Origin: Pratylenchus scribneri
Taxonomy: Eukaryota > Nematoda > Chromadorea > Rhabditida > Pratylenchidae
NCBI GenBank assembly: GCA_030063045.1
Contig: JAQSEB010000125.1
Span: forward strand, 1 to 64,000
Direction: 5' to 3'
Length of the DNA stretch: 64,000 bases
In this document: one piece after another, positions 1 to 13,259 of the stretch
Position numbering within the stretch: position 1 is the first letter of the stretch
Layout: every line of letters starts with the position of its first letter
Translations under genes and position numbers: made by a program
The notes under the pieces: model-generated
The model's database searches: none
What the model was told of the DNA's origin: nothing
What the model saw: only the letters and a program-made list of their open reading frames with translations

Positions 1-350
1 CCCTAGCGGAGCATTTTTGGCTTAAAATTTTATCTTTAGAAAGCATTTTTGGTAAAAATTTTTCCCTATCGGGCAATTTTGACTAAAATTTACCGCCTAC
101 AGTCAATTTTTGGCTGAAATTTCCCCTAACGGGGCACATTATAGTTTAAATTTTCTCTCTATTGAATCATTTTGGCTTTGTGCAATGCAATATTTGATTA
201 ATTTTCTCCCTACGGGACTATTTTTACTCAAATTTTTCTATTATTAGATGCGCATTTTTAATTAAAATTCTTTCATATCAGACCTTTTTTGTTCTGATTT
301 TTCCCTGCGGGGCAATTTTGAATAATTTTTTTTCCTTTGAGGCCATTTTC
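1..350. repeat. Degenerate ~31-33 bp tandem repeat
   Basis: About eleven diverged copies of a short unit whose core is close to CCCTAnCGGGGCAATTTTGG followed by an A/T tail (TAAAATTT). Clear copies begin near 1, 63, 122, 206 and 302, with weaker ones between. Spacing is about 31-35 bp. No gene is visible. The unit is unrelated to the two large satellites downstream, so it is probably the edge of an older, decayed array extending left of the window. Confidence 0.7.
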
Positions 351-475
351 ATTTAAACGGACCCAGAAAAAAAACATAAAAATTGATTAAGAAAATATTG
401 CATTTTATTTTGTTTGATTTTTTTCGATATTTTATGAAAAAAAATTTTTTGATATTTTTATGACCATTTTTCAAA

Positions 476-590
476 AACCGCCAAAACCGAGAAACCGAAA
501 CCGAAACCGAGGATTTTTCTAAAACCGAAACCGAAACCGTGAACTCAAAACCGGCCAAAACCGAAACCGAAGACCCCGGTTTAAAACCGA
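476..590. repeat. AAACCG-type microsatellite
   Basis: Imperfect runs of AAACCG with spacers (for example 483-512, 520-540 and 547-570), ending next to a CCCTAG at about 600. Long open frames across this stretch come from the hexamer and are not genes. It is the last sequence before satellite A begins at about 605. Confidence 0.75.
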
Positions 591-752
591 CTCTGTCCTA
601 CCCTAGTCATAAATACGATAATAGAAAATTTTTAAAAAAAAATTTTGGAATTTTTAAAAAGTTGATTCTAGTAGTATTTTTAATGTAGATTCCGAATCTG
701 AAAACGAAAATTCATTATTTTAAAAAATGAGGGAGTTATGGCCTTCCGTCGA

Positions 753-3700
753 TTGACTCTCAAAATATACCAAGTTAGGTAAAAATACTAATTTCTCGAA
801 TATGATAATTTCAATTGATCATAGACAAATACTATTATTTTTAGAATATTAAAATAAATTTTTTACCAAAAAATTAGAAGATTTGTTGGAATAGTTGAAG
901 AGATATGGCCTTCCGTCGAATTGAACAATTAAAATATATTGGGTCATAAATACGATAATAGAAAATTTTTAAAAAAAAAAATTTTGGAATTTTTAAAAAG
1001 TTGACTCTAGTAGTATTTTTAATGTAGATTCCGAATCTGAAAACGAAAATTCATTATTTTAAAAAATGAGGGAGTTATGGCCTTCCGTCGATTGACTCTC
1101 AAAATATGACTCTCAAAATATACCTAGTTAGGTAAAAATACGGATTTCTCGAATATGATATTTTCAATTGATCATAGACAAATATTATTATTTTTAGAAT
1201 ATTAAAATAAATTTTTTACCAAAAAATTAGAAGATTTGTTGGAATAGTTGAAGAGATATGGCCTTCCGTCGAATTGAACAATTAAAATATATTGGGTCAT
1301 AAATACGATAATAGAAAATTTTTAAAAAAAAATTTTGGAATTTTTAAAAAGTTGATTCTAGTAGTATTTTTAATGTAGATTCCGAATCTGAAAACGAAAA
1401 TTCATTATTTTAAAAAATGAGGGAGTTATGGCCTTCCGTCGATTGACTCTCAAAATATGACTCTCAAAATATACCTAGTTAGGTAAAAATACGGATTTCT
1501 CGAATATGATATTTTCAATTGATCATAGACAAATACTATTATTTTTAGAATATTAAAATAAATTTTTTACCAAAAAATTAGAAGATTTGTTGGAATAGTT
1601 GAAGAGATATGGCCTTCCGTCGAATTGAACAATTAAAATATATTGGGTCATAAATACGATAATAGAAAATTTTTAAAAAAAAATTTTGGAATTTTTAAAA
1701 AGTTGATTCTAGTAGTATTTTTAATGTAGATTCCGAATCTGAAAACGAAAATTCATTATTTTAAAAAATGAGGGAGTTATGGCCTTCCGTCGATTGACTC
1801 TCAAAATATGACTCTCAAAATATACCTAGTTAGGTAAAAATACGGATTTCTCGAATATGATATTTTCAATTGATCATAGACAAATACTATTATTTTTAGA
1901 ATATTAAAATAAATTTTTTACCAAAAAATTAGAAGATTTGTTGGAATAGTTGAAGAGATATGGCCTTCCGTCGAATTGAACAATTAAAATATATTGGGTC
2001 ATAAATACGATAATAGAAAATTTTTAAAAAAAAAATTTTGGAATTTTTAAAAAGTTGATTCTAGTAGTATTTTTAATGTAGATTCCGAATCTGAAAGCGA
2101 AAATTCATTATCTAAAAAAATTAGGGAGTTATGGCCTTCCGTCGATTGACTCTAAAAATATGACCCTCAAAATATACCTATTTAGGTAAAAATACGGATT
2201 TCTCGAATATGATATTTTCAATTGATCATAGACAAATACTATTATTTTTAGAATATTAAAATAAATTTTTTACCAAAAAATTAGAAGATTTGTTGGAATA
2301 GTTGAAGAGATATGGCCTTCCGTCGAATTGAACAATTAAAATATATTGGGTCATAAATACGATAATAGAAAATTTTTAAAAAAAAAATTTTGGAATTTTT
2401 AAAAAGTTGATTCTAATAGTATTTTTAATGTAGATTCCGAATCTGAAAGCGAAAATTCATTATCTTAAAAAATGAGGGAGTTATGGCCTTCCGTCGATTG
2501 ACTCTCCAAATATACCTAGTTAGGTAAAAATACGGATTTCTCGAATATGATATTTTCAATTGATCATAGACAAATACTATTATTTTTAGAATATTAAAAT
2601 AAATTTTTTACCAAAAAATTAGAAGATTTGTTGGAATAGTTGAAGAGATTGCCTTCCGTCGAATTGAACAATTAAAATATATTGGGTCATAAATACGATA
2701 ATAGAAAATTTTTAAAAAAAAATTTTGGAATTTTTAAAAAGTTGATTCTAGTAGTATTTTTAATGTAGATTCCGAATCTGAAAACGAAAATTCATTATCT
2801 TAAAAAATTAGGGAGTTATGGCCTTCCGTCGATTGACTCTCAAAATATGACCCTCAAAATATACCTAGTTAGGTAAAAATACGGATTTCTCGAATATGAT
2901 ATTTTCAATTGATCATAGACAAATACTATTATTTTTAGAATATTAAAATAAATTTTTTACCAAAAAATTAGAAGATTTGTTGGAATAGTTGAAGAGATAT
3001 GGCCTTCCGTCGAATTGAACAATTAAAATATATTGGGTCATAAATACGATAATAGAAAATTTAAAAAAAAAAAATTTTGGAATTTTTAAAAAGTTGATTC
3101 TAGTAGTATTTTTAATGTAGATTCCGAATCTGAAAACGAAAATTCATTATCTTAAAAATTTAGGGAGTTATGGCCTTCCGTCGATTGACTCTCAAAATAT
3201 GACCCTCAAAATATACCTAGTTAGGTAAAAATACGGATTTCTCGAATATGATATTTTCAATTGATCATAGACAAATACTATTATTTTTAGAATATTAAAA
3301 TAAATTTTTTACCAAAAAATTAGAAGATTTGTTGGAATAGTTGAAAGGATATGGCCTTCCGTCGAATTAAACAATTAAAATATATTGGGTCATAAATACG
3401 ATAATAGAAAAATTTTTAAAAAAAATTTTTGGAATTTTTAAAAAGTTGATTCTAGTAGTATTTTTAATGTAGATTCCGAATCTGAAAACGAAAATTCATT
3501 ATCTTAAAAAATTAGGGAGTTATGGCCTTCCGTCGATTGACTCTCAAAATATGACCCTCAAAATATTTATACCTAGTTAGGTAAAAATATGGATTTCTCG
3601 AATATGATATTTTCAATTGATCATAGAAAAATACTATTATTTTTAGAATATTAAAATAAATTTTTTACCAAAAAATTAGAAGATTTGTTGAAATAGTTGA

Positions 3701-6700
3701 AGAGATATGGCCTTCCGTCGAATTGAACAATTAAAATATATTTGGTTATAAATACGATAATAGAAAATTTTTAAAAAAAAATTTTGGAATTTTTAAAAAG
3801 TTGATTCTAGTAGTATTTTTAATGTAGATTCCGAATCTGAAAACGAAAATTCATTATCTTAAAAAATTAGGGAGTTATGGCCTTCCGTCGATTGACTCTC
3901 AAAATATGACTCTCAAAATATACCAAGTTAGGTAAAAATACTAATTTCTCGAATATGATAATTTCAATTGATCATAGACAAATACTATTATTTTTAGAAT
4001 ATTAAAATAAATTTTTTACCAAAAAATTAGAAGATTTGTTGGAATAGTTGAAGAGATATGGCCTTCCGTCGAATTGAACAATTAAAATATATTGGGTCAT
4101 AAATACGATAATAGAAAATTTTTAAAAAAAAAAATTTTGGAATTTTTAAAAAGTTGACTCTAGTAGTATTTTTAATGTAGATTCCGAATCTGAAAACGAA
4201 AATTCATTATTTTAAAAAATGAGGGAGTTATGGCCTTCCGTCGATTGACTCTCAAAATATGACTCTCAAAATATACCTAGTTAGGTAAAAATACGGATTT
4301 CTCGAATATGATATTTTCAATTGATCATAGACAAATATTATTATTTTTAGAATATTAAAATAAATTTTTTACCAAAAAATTAGAAGATTTGTTGGAATAG
4401 TTGAAGAGATATGGCCTTCCGTCGAATTGAACAATTAAAATATATTGGGTCATAAATACGATAATAGAAAATTTTTAAAAAAAAATTTTGGAATTTTTAA
4501 AAAGTTGATTCTAGTAGTATTTTTAATGTAGATTCCGAATCTGAAAACGAAAATTCATTATTTTAAAAAATGAGGGAGTTATGGCCTTCCGTCGATTGAC
4601 TCTCAAAATATGACTCTCAAAATATACCTAGTTAGGTAAAAATACGGATTTCTCGAATATGATATTTTCAATTGATCATAGACAAATACTATTATTTTTA
4701 GAATATTAAAATAAATTTTTTACCAAAAAATTAGAAGATTTGTTGGAATAGTTGAAGAGATATGGCCTTCCGTCGAATTGAACAATTAAAATATATTGGG
4801 TCATAAATACGATAATAGAAAATTTTTAAAAAAAAATTTTGGAATTTTTAAAAAGTTGATTCTAGTAGTATTTTTAATGTAGATTCCGAATCTGAAAACG
4901 AAAATTCATTATTTTAAAAAATGAGGGAGTTATGGCCTTCCGTCGATTGACTCTCAAAATATGACTCTCAAAATATACCTAGTTAGGTAAAAATACGGAT
5001 TTCTCGAATATGATATTTTCAATTGATCATAGACAAATACTATTATTTTTAGAATATTAAAATAAATTTTTTACCAAAAAATTAGAAGATTTGTTGGAAT
5101 AGTTGAAGAGATATGGCCTTCCGTCGAATTGAACAATTAAAATATATTGGGTCATAAATACGATAATAGAAAATTTTTAAAAAAAAAATTTTGGAATTTT
5201 TAAAAAGTTGATTCTAGTAGTATTTTTAATGTAGATTCCGAATCTGAAAGCGAAAATTCATTATCTAAAAAAATTAGGGAGTTATGGCCTTCCGTCGATT
5301 GACTCTAAAAATATGACCCTCAAAATATACCTATTTAGGTAAAAATACGGATTTCTCGAATATGATATTTTCAATTGATCATAGACAAATACTATTATTT
5401 TTAGAATATTAAAATAAATTTTTTACCAAAAAATTAGAAGATTTGTTGGAATAGTTGAAGAGATATGGCCTTCCGTCGAATTGAACAATTAAAATATATT
5501 GGGTCATAAATACGATAATAGAAAATTTTTAAAAAAAAAATTTTGGAATTTTTAAAAAGTTGATTCTAATAGTATTTTTAATGTAGATTCCGAATCTGAA
5601 AGCGAAAATTCATTATCTTAAAAAATGAGGGAGTTATGGCCTTCCGTCGATTGACTCTCCAAATATACCTAGTTAGGTAAAAATACGGATTTCTCGAATA
5701 TGATATTTTCAATTGATCATAGACAAATACTATTATTTTTAGAATATTAAAATAAATTTTTTACCAAAAAATTAGAAGATTTGTTGGAATAGTTGAAGAG
5801 ATTGCCTTCCGTCGAATTGAACAATTAAAATATATTGGGTCATAAATACGATAATAGAAAATTTTTAAAAAAAAATTTTGGAATTTTTAAAAAGTTGATT
5901 CTAGTAGTATTTTTAATGTAGATTCCGAATCTGAAAACGAAAATTCATTATCTTAAAAAATTAGGGAGTTATGGCCTTCCGTCGATTGACTCTCAAAATA
6001 TGACCCTCAAAATATACCTAGTTAGGTAAAAATACGGATTTCTCGAATATGATATTTTCAATTGATCATAGACAAATACTATTATTTTTAGAATATTAAA
6101 ATAAATTTTTTACCAAAAAATTAGAAGATTTGTTGGAATAGTTGAAGAGATATGGCCTTCCGTCGAATTGAACAATTAAAATATATTGGGTCATAAATAC
6201 GATAATAGAAAATTTAAAAAAAAAAAATTTTGGAATTTTTAAAAAGTTGATTCTAGTAGTATTTTTAATGTAGATTCCGAATCTGAAAACGAAAATTCAT
6301 TATCTTAAAAATTTAGGGAGTTATGGCCTTCCGTCGATTGACTCTCAAAATATGACCCTCAAAATATACCTAGTTAGGTAAAAATACGGATTTCTCGAAT
6401 ATGATATTTTCAATTGATCATAGACAAATACTATTATTTTTAGAATATTAAAATAAATTTTTTACCAAAAAATTAGAAGATTTGTTGGAATAGTTGAAAG
6501 GATATGGCCTTCCGTCGAATTAAACAATTAAAATATATTGGGTCATAAATACGATAATAGAAAAATTTTTAAAAAAAATTTTTGGAATTTTTAAAAAGTT
6601 GATTCTAGTAGTATTTTTAATGTAGATTCCGAATCTGAAAACGAAAATTCATTATCTTAAAAAATTAGGGAGTTATGGCCTTCCGTCGATTGACTCTCAA

Positions 6701-7058
6701 AATATGACCCTCAAAATATTTATACCTAGTTAGGTAAAAATATGGATTTCTCGAATATGATATTTTCAATTGATCATAGAAAAATACTATTATTTTTAGA
6801 ATATTAAAATAAATTTTTTACCAAAAAATTAGAAGATTTGTTGAAATAGTTGAAGAGATATGGCCTTCCGTCGAATTGAACAATTAAAATATATTTGGTT
6901 ATAAATACGATAATAGAAAATTTTTAAAAAAAAATTTTGGAATTTTTAAAAATTTGATTCTAGTAGTATTTTTAATGTAGATTCCGAATCTGAAAACGAA
7001 AATTCATTATCTTAAAAAATTAGGGAGTTATGGCCTTCCGTCGATTGACTCTCAAAAT
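753..7058 (+). repeat. 3153-bp higher-order repeat, two copies
   Basis: Diagnostic variants recur at exactly +3153 bp: ACCAAGTTAGG at 767/3920, TTGACTCTAG at 1001/4154, CTGAAAG at 2091/5244, the shortened GAAGAGATTGCC near 2641/5794, the AATATTTATACC insertion near 3561/6714 and TTGAAATAG near 3689/6842. About nine dimers were copied as one block. Copies are almost identical; the first clear differences appear at the end (AAAAATTTGATTC near 6950). Confidence 0.85.
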
Positions 7059-10000
7059 ATGACCCTCAAAATATACCTAGTTAGTTAAAAATATGGATTT
7101 CTCGAATATGATATTTTCAATTGATCATAGACAAATACTATTATTTTTAGAATATTAAAATAAATTTTTTACCAAAAAATTAGAAGATTTGTTGGAATAG
7201 TTGAAGAGATATGGCCTTCTGTCGAATTGAACAATTAAAATATATTGGGTCATAAATACGATAATAGAATATTTTTAAAAAAAAAATTTTGGAATTTTTA
7301 AAAAGTTGATTCTAGTAGTATTTTTAATGTAGATTCCGAATCTGAAAACGAAAATTCATTATCTTAAAAAATTAGGGAGTTATGGCCTTCCGTCGATTGA
7401 CTCTCAAAATATACCAAGTTAGGTAAAAATACTAATTTCTCGAATATGATATTTTCAATTGATCATAGACAAATACTATTATTTTTAGAATATTAAAATA
7501 AATTTTTTACCAAAAAATTAGAAGATTTGTTGGAATAGTTGAAGAGATATGGCCTTCCGTCGAATTGAACAATTAAAATATATTGGGTCATAAATACGAT
7601 AATAGAAAATTTAAAAAAAAAAAATTTTTGGAATTTTTAAAAAGTTGATTCTAGTAGTATTTTTAATGTAGATTCCGAATCTGAAAACGAAAATTCATTA
7701 TCTTAAAAAATTAGGGAGTTATGGCCTTCCGTCGATTGACTCTCAAAATATACCAAGTTAGGTAAAAATACTAATTTCTCGAATATGATATTTTCAATTG
7801 ATCATAGACAAATACTATTATTTTTAGAATATTAAAATAAATTTTTTACCAAAAAATTAGAAGATTTGTTGGAATAGTTGAAGAGATATGGCCTTCCGTC
7901 GAATTGAACAATTAAAATATATTGGGTCATAAATACGATAATAGAAAATTTAAAAAAAAAAAATTTTGGAATTTTTAAAAAGTTGATTCTAGTAGTATTT
8001 TTAATGTAGATTCCGAATCTGAAAACGAAAATTCATTATCTTAAAAATTTAGGGAGTTATGGCCTTCCGTCGATTGACTCTCAAAATATGACCCTCAAAA
8101 TATACCTAGTTAGGTAAAAATACGGATTTCTCGAATATGATATTTTCAATTGATCATAGACAAATACTATTATTTTTAGAATATTAAAATAAATTTTTTA
8201 CCAAAAAATTAGAAGATTTGTTGGAATAGTTGAAAGGATATGGCCTTCCGTCGAATTAAACAATTAAAATATATTGGGTCATAAATACGATAATAGAAAA
8301 ATTTTTAAAAAAAATTTTTGGAATTTTTAAAAAGTTGATTCTAGTAGTATTTTTAATGTAGATTCCGAATCTGAAAACGAAAATTCATTATCTTAAAAAA
8401 TTAGGGAGTTATGGCCTTCCGTCGATTGACTCTCAAAATATGACCCTCAAAATATTTATACCTAGTTAGGTAAAAATATGGATTTCTCGAATATGATATT
8501 TTCAATTGATCATAGAAAAATACTATTATTTTTAGAATATTAAAATAAATTTTTTACCAAAAAATTAGAAGATTTGTTGAAATAGTTGAAGAGATATGGC
8601 CTTCCGTCGAATTGAACAATTAAAATATATTTGGTTATAAATACGATAATAGAAAATTTTTAAAAAAAAATTTTGGAATTTTTAAAAATTTGATTCTAGT
8701 AGTATTTTTAATGTAGATTCCGAATCTGAAAACGAAAATTCATTATCTTAAAAAATTAGGGAGTTATGGCCTTCCGTCGATTGACTCTCAAAATATGACC
8801 CTCAAAATATACCTAGTTAGGTAAAAATATGGATTTCTCGAATATGATATTTTCAATTGATCATAGACAAATACTATTATTTTTAGAATATTAAAATAAA
8901 TTTTTTACCAAAAAATTAGAAGATTTGTTGGAATAGTTGAAGAGATATGGCCTTCCGTCGAATTAAACAATTAAAATATATTGGGTCATAAATACGATAA
9001 TAGACAAATTTTTAAAAAAAAATTTTGGAATTTTTAAAAAGTTGATTCTAGTAGTATTTTTAATGTAGATTCCGAGTCTGAAAACGAAAATTCATTATCT
9101 TAAAAAATTAGGGAGTTATGGCCTTCCGTCGATTGACTCTCAAAATATACCAAGTTAGGTAAAAATACTAATTTCTCGAATATGATATTTTCAATTGATC
9201 ATAGACAAATACTATTATTTTTAGAATATTAAAATAAATTTTTTACCAAAAAATTAGAAGATTTGTTGGAATAGTTGAAGAGATATGGCCTTCCGTCGAA
9301 TTGAACAATTAAAATATATTGGGTCATAAATACGATAATAGAAAATTTTTAAAAAAAAAATTTTGGAATTTTTAAAAAGTTGATTCTAGTAGTATTTTTA
9401 ATGTAGATTCCGAATCTGAAAACGAAAATTCATTATCTTAAAAAATTAGGGAGTTATGGCCTTCCGTCGATTGACTCTCAAAATATACCAAGTTAGGTAA
9501 AAATACTAATTTCTCGAATATGATATTTTCAATTGATCATAGACAAATACTATTATTTTTAGAATATTAAAATAAATTTTTTACCAAAAAATTAGAAGAT
9601 TTGTTGGAATAGTTGAAGAGATATGGCCTTCCGTCGAATTGAACAATTAAAATATATTGGGTCATAAATACGATAATAGAAAAATTTTAAAAAAAAAAAT
9701 TTTGGAATTTTTAAAAAGTTGATTCTAGTAGTATTTTTAATGTAGATTCCGAATCTGAAAGCGAAAATTCATTATCTTAAAAAATTAGGGAGTTATGGCC
9801 TTCCGTCGATTGACTCTCAAAATATGACCTCAAAATATACCTAGTTAGTTAAAAATATGGATTTCTCGAATATGATATTTTCAATTGATCATAGACAAAT
9901 ACTATTATTTTTAGAATATTAAAATAAATTTTTTACCAAAAAATTAGAAGATTTGTTGGAATAGTTGAAGAGATATGGCCTTCTGTCGAATTGAACAATT

Positions 10001-13000
10001 AAAATATATTTAGTCATAAATACGATAATAGAAAATTTAAAAAAAAAAATTTTGGAATTTTTAAAAAGTTGATTCTAGTAGTATTTTTAATGTAGATTCC
10101 GAATCTTAAAACGAAAATTCATTATCTTAAAAAATTAGGGAGTTATGGCCTTCCGTCGATTGACTCTCAAAATATGACCCTCAAAATATACCTAGTTAGG
10201 TAAAAATACGGATTTCTCGAATATGATATTTTCAATTGATCATAGACAAATACTATTATTTTTAGAATATTAAAATAAATTTTTTACCAAAAAATTAGAA
10301 GATTTGTTGGAATAGTTGAAGAGATATGGCCTTCCGTCGAATTAAACAATTAAAATATATTGGGTCATAAATACGATAATAGAAAAATTTTTAAAAAAAA
10401 ATTTTGGAATTTTTAAAAAGTTGATTCTAGTAGTATTTTTAATGTAGATTCCGAATCTGAAAACGAAAATTCATTATCTTAAAAAATTAGGGAGTTATGG
10501 CCTTCCGTCGATTGACTCTCAAAATATACCTAGTTAGTTAAAAATATGGATTTCTCGAATATGATATTTTCAATTGATTATAGACAAATACTATTATTTT
10601 TAGAATATTAAAATAAATTTTTTACCAAAAAATTAGAAGATTTGTTGGAATAGTTGAAGAGATATGGCCTTCTGTCGAATTGAACAATTAAAATATATTT
10701 AGTCATAAATACGATAATAGAAAATTTAAAAAAAAAAATTTTGGAATTTTTAAAAAGTTGATTCTAGTAGTATTTTTAATGTAGATTCCGAATCTTAAAA
10801 CGAAAATTCATTATCTTAAAAAATTAGGGAGTTATGGCCTTCCGTCGATTGACTCTCAAAATATGACCCTCAAAATATACCTAGTTAGGTAAAAATACGG
10901 ATTTCTCGAATATGATATTTTCAATTGATCATAGACAAATACTATTATTTTTAGAATATTAAAATAAATTTTTTACCAAAAAATTAGAAGATTTGTTGGA
11001 ATAGTTGAAGAGATATGGCCTTCCGTCGAATTAAACAATTAAAATATATTGGGTCATAAATACGATAATAGAAAAATTTTTAAAAAAAAATTTTGGAATT
11101 TTTAAAAAGTTGATTCTAGTAGTATTTTTAATGTAGATTCCGAATCTGAAAACGAAAATTCATTATCTTAAAAAATTAGGGAGTTATGGCCTTCCGTCGA
11201 TTGACTCTCAAAATATGACCTCAAAATATACCTAGTTAGTTAAAAATATGGATTTCTCGAATATGATATTTTCAATTGATCATAGACAAATACTATTATT
11301 TTTAGAATATTAAAATAAATTTTTTACCAAAAAATTAGAAGATTTGTTGGAATAGATGAAGAGATATGGCCTTCCGTCGAATTGAACAATTAAAATATAT
11401 TGGGTCATAAATACGATAATAGAAAATTTAAAAAAAAAAATTTTGGAATTTTTAAAAAGTTGATTCTAGTAGTATTTTTAATGTAGATTCCGAATCTGAA
11501 AACGAAAATTCATTATCTTAAAAAATTAGGGAGTTATGGCCTTCCGTCGATTGACTCTCAAAATATGACCCTCAAAATATACCTAGTTAGGTAAAAATAC
11601 GGATTTCTCGAATATGATATTTTCAATTGATCATAGACAAATACTATTATTTTTAGAATATTAAAATAAATTTTTTACCAAAAAATTAGAAGATTTGTTG
11701 GAATAGTTGAAGAGATATGGCCTTCCGTCGAATTAAACAATTAAAATATATTGGGTCATAAATACGATAATAGAAAAATTTTTAAAAAAAAATTTTGGAA
11801 TTTTTAAAAAGTTGATTCTAGTAGTATTTTTAATGTAGATTCCGAATCTGAAAACGAAAATTCATTATCTTAAAAAATTAGGGAGTTATGGCCTTCCGTC
11901 GATTGACTCTCAAAATATGACCTCAAAATATACCTAGTTAGTTAAAAATATGGATTTCTCGAATATGATATTTTCAATTGATCATAGACAAATACTATTA
12001 TTTTTAGAATATTAAAATAAATTTTTTACCAAAAAATTAGAAGATTTGTTGGAATAGTTGAAGAGATATGGCCTTCCGTCGAATTAAACAATTAAAATAT
12101 ATTGGGTCATAAATACGATAATAGAAAAATTTTTAAAAAAAAATTTTGGAATTTTTAAAAAGTTGATTCTAGTAGTATTTTTAATGTAGATTCCGAGTCT
12201 GAAAACGAAAATTCATTATCTTAAAAAATTAGGGAGTTATGGCCTTCCGTCGATTGACTCTCAAAATATACCAAGTTAGGTAAAAATACTAATTTCTCGA
12301 ATATGATATTTTCAATTGATCATAGACAAATACTATTATTTTTAGAATATTAAAATAAATTTTTTACCAAAAAATTAGAAGATTTGTTGGAATAGTTGAA
12401 GAGATATGGCCTTCCGTCGAATTGAACAATTAAAATATATTGGGTCATAAATACGATAATAGAAAAATTTTAAAAAAAAAAATTTTGGAATTTTTAAAAA
12501 GTTGATTCTAGTAGTATTTTTAATGTAGATTCCGAATCTGAAAGCGAAAATTCATTATCTTAAAAAATTAGGGAGTTATGGCCTTCCGTCGATTGACTCT
12601 CAAAATATGACCCTCAAAATATACCTAGATAGGTAAAAATATGGATTTCTCGAATATGATATTTTCAATTGATCATAGACAAATACTATTATTTTTAGAA
12701 TATTAAAATAAATTTTTTACCAAAAAATTAGAAGATTTGTTGGAATAGTTGAAGAGATATGGCCTTCCGTCGAATTGAACAATTAAAATATATTGGGTCA
12801 TAAATACGATAATAGAAAATTTTTAAAAAAAAAATTTTGGAATTTTTAAAAAGTTGATTCTAGTAGTATTTTTAATGTAGATTCCGAATCTGAAAACGAA
12901 AATTCATTATCTTAAAAAATTAGGGAGTTATGGCCTTCCGTCGATTGACTCTCAAAATATACCAAGTTAGGTAAAAATACTAATTTCTCGAATATGATAT

Positions 13001-13259
13001 TTTCAATTGATCATAGACAAATACTATTATTTTTAGAATATTAAAATAAATTTTTTACCAAAAAATTAGAAGATTTGTTGGAATAGTTGAAGAGATATGG
13101 CCTTCCGTCGAATTGAACAATTAAAATATATTGGGTCATAAATACGATAATAGAAAATTTAAAAAAAAAAAATTTTTGGAATTTTTAAAAAGTTGATTCT
13201 AGTAGTATTTTTAATGTAGATTCCGAATCTGAAAACGAAAATTCATTATCTTAAAAAAT

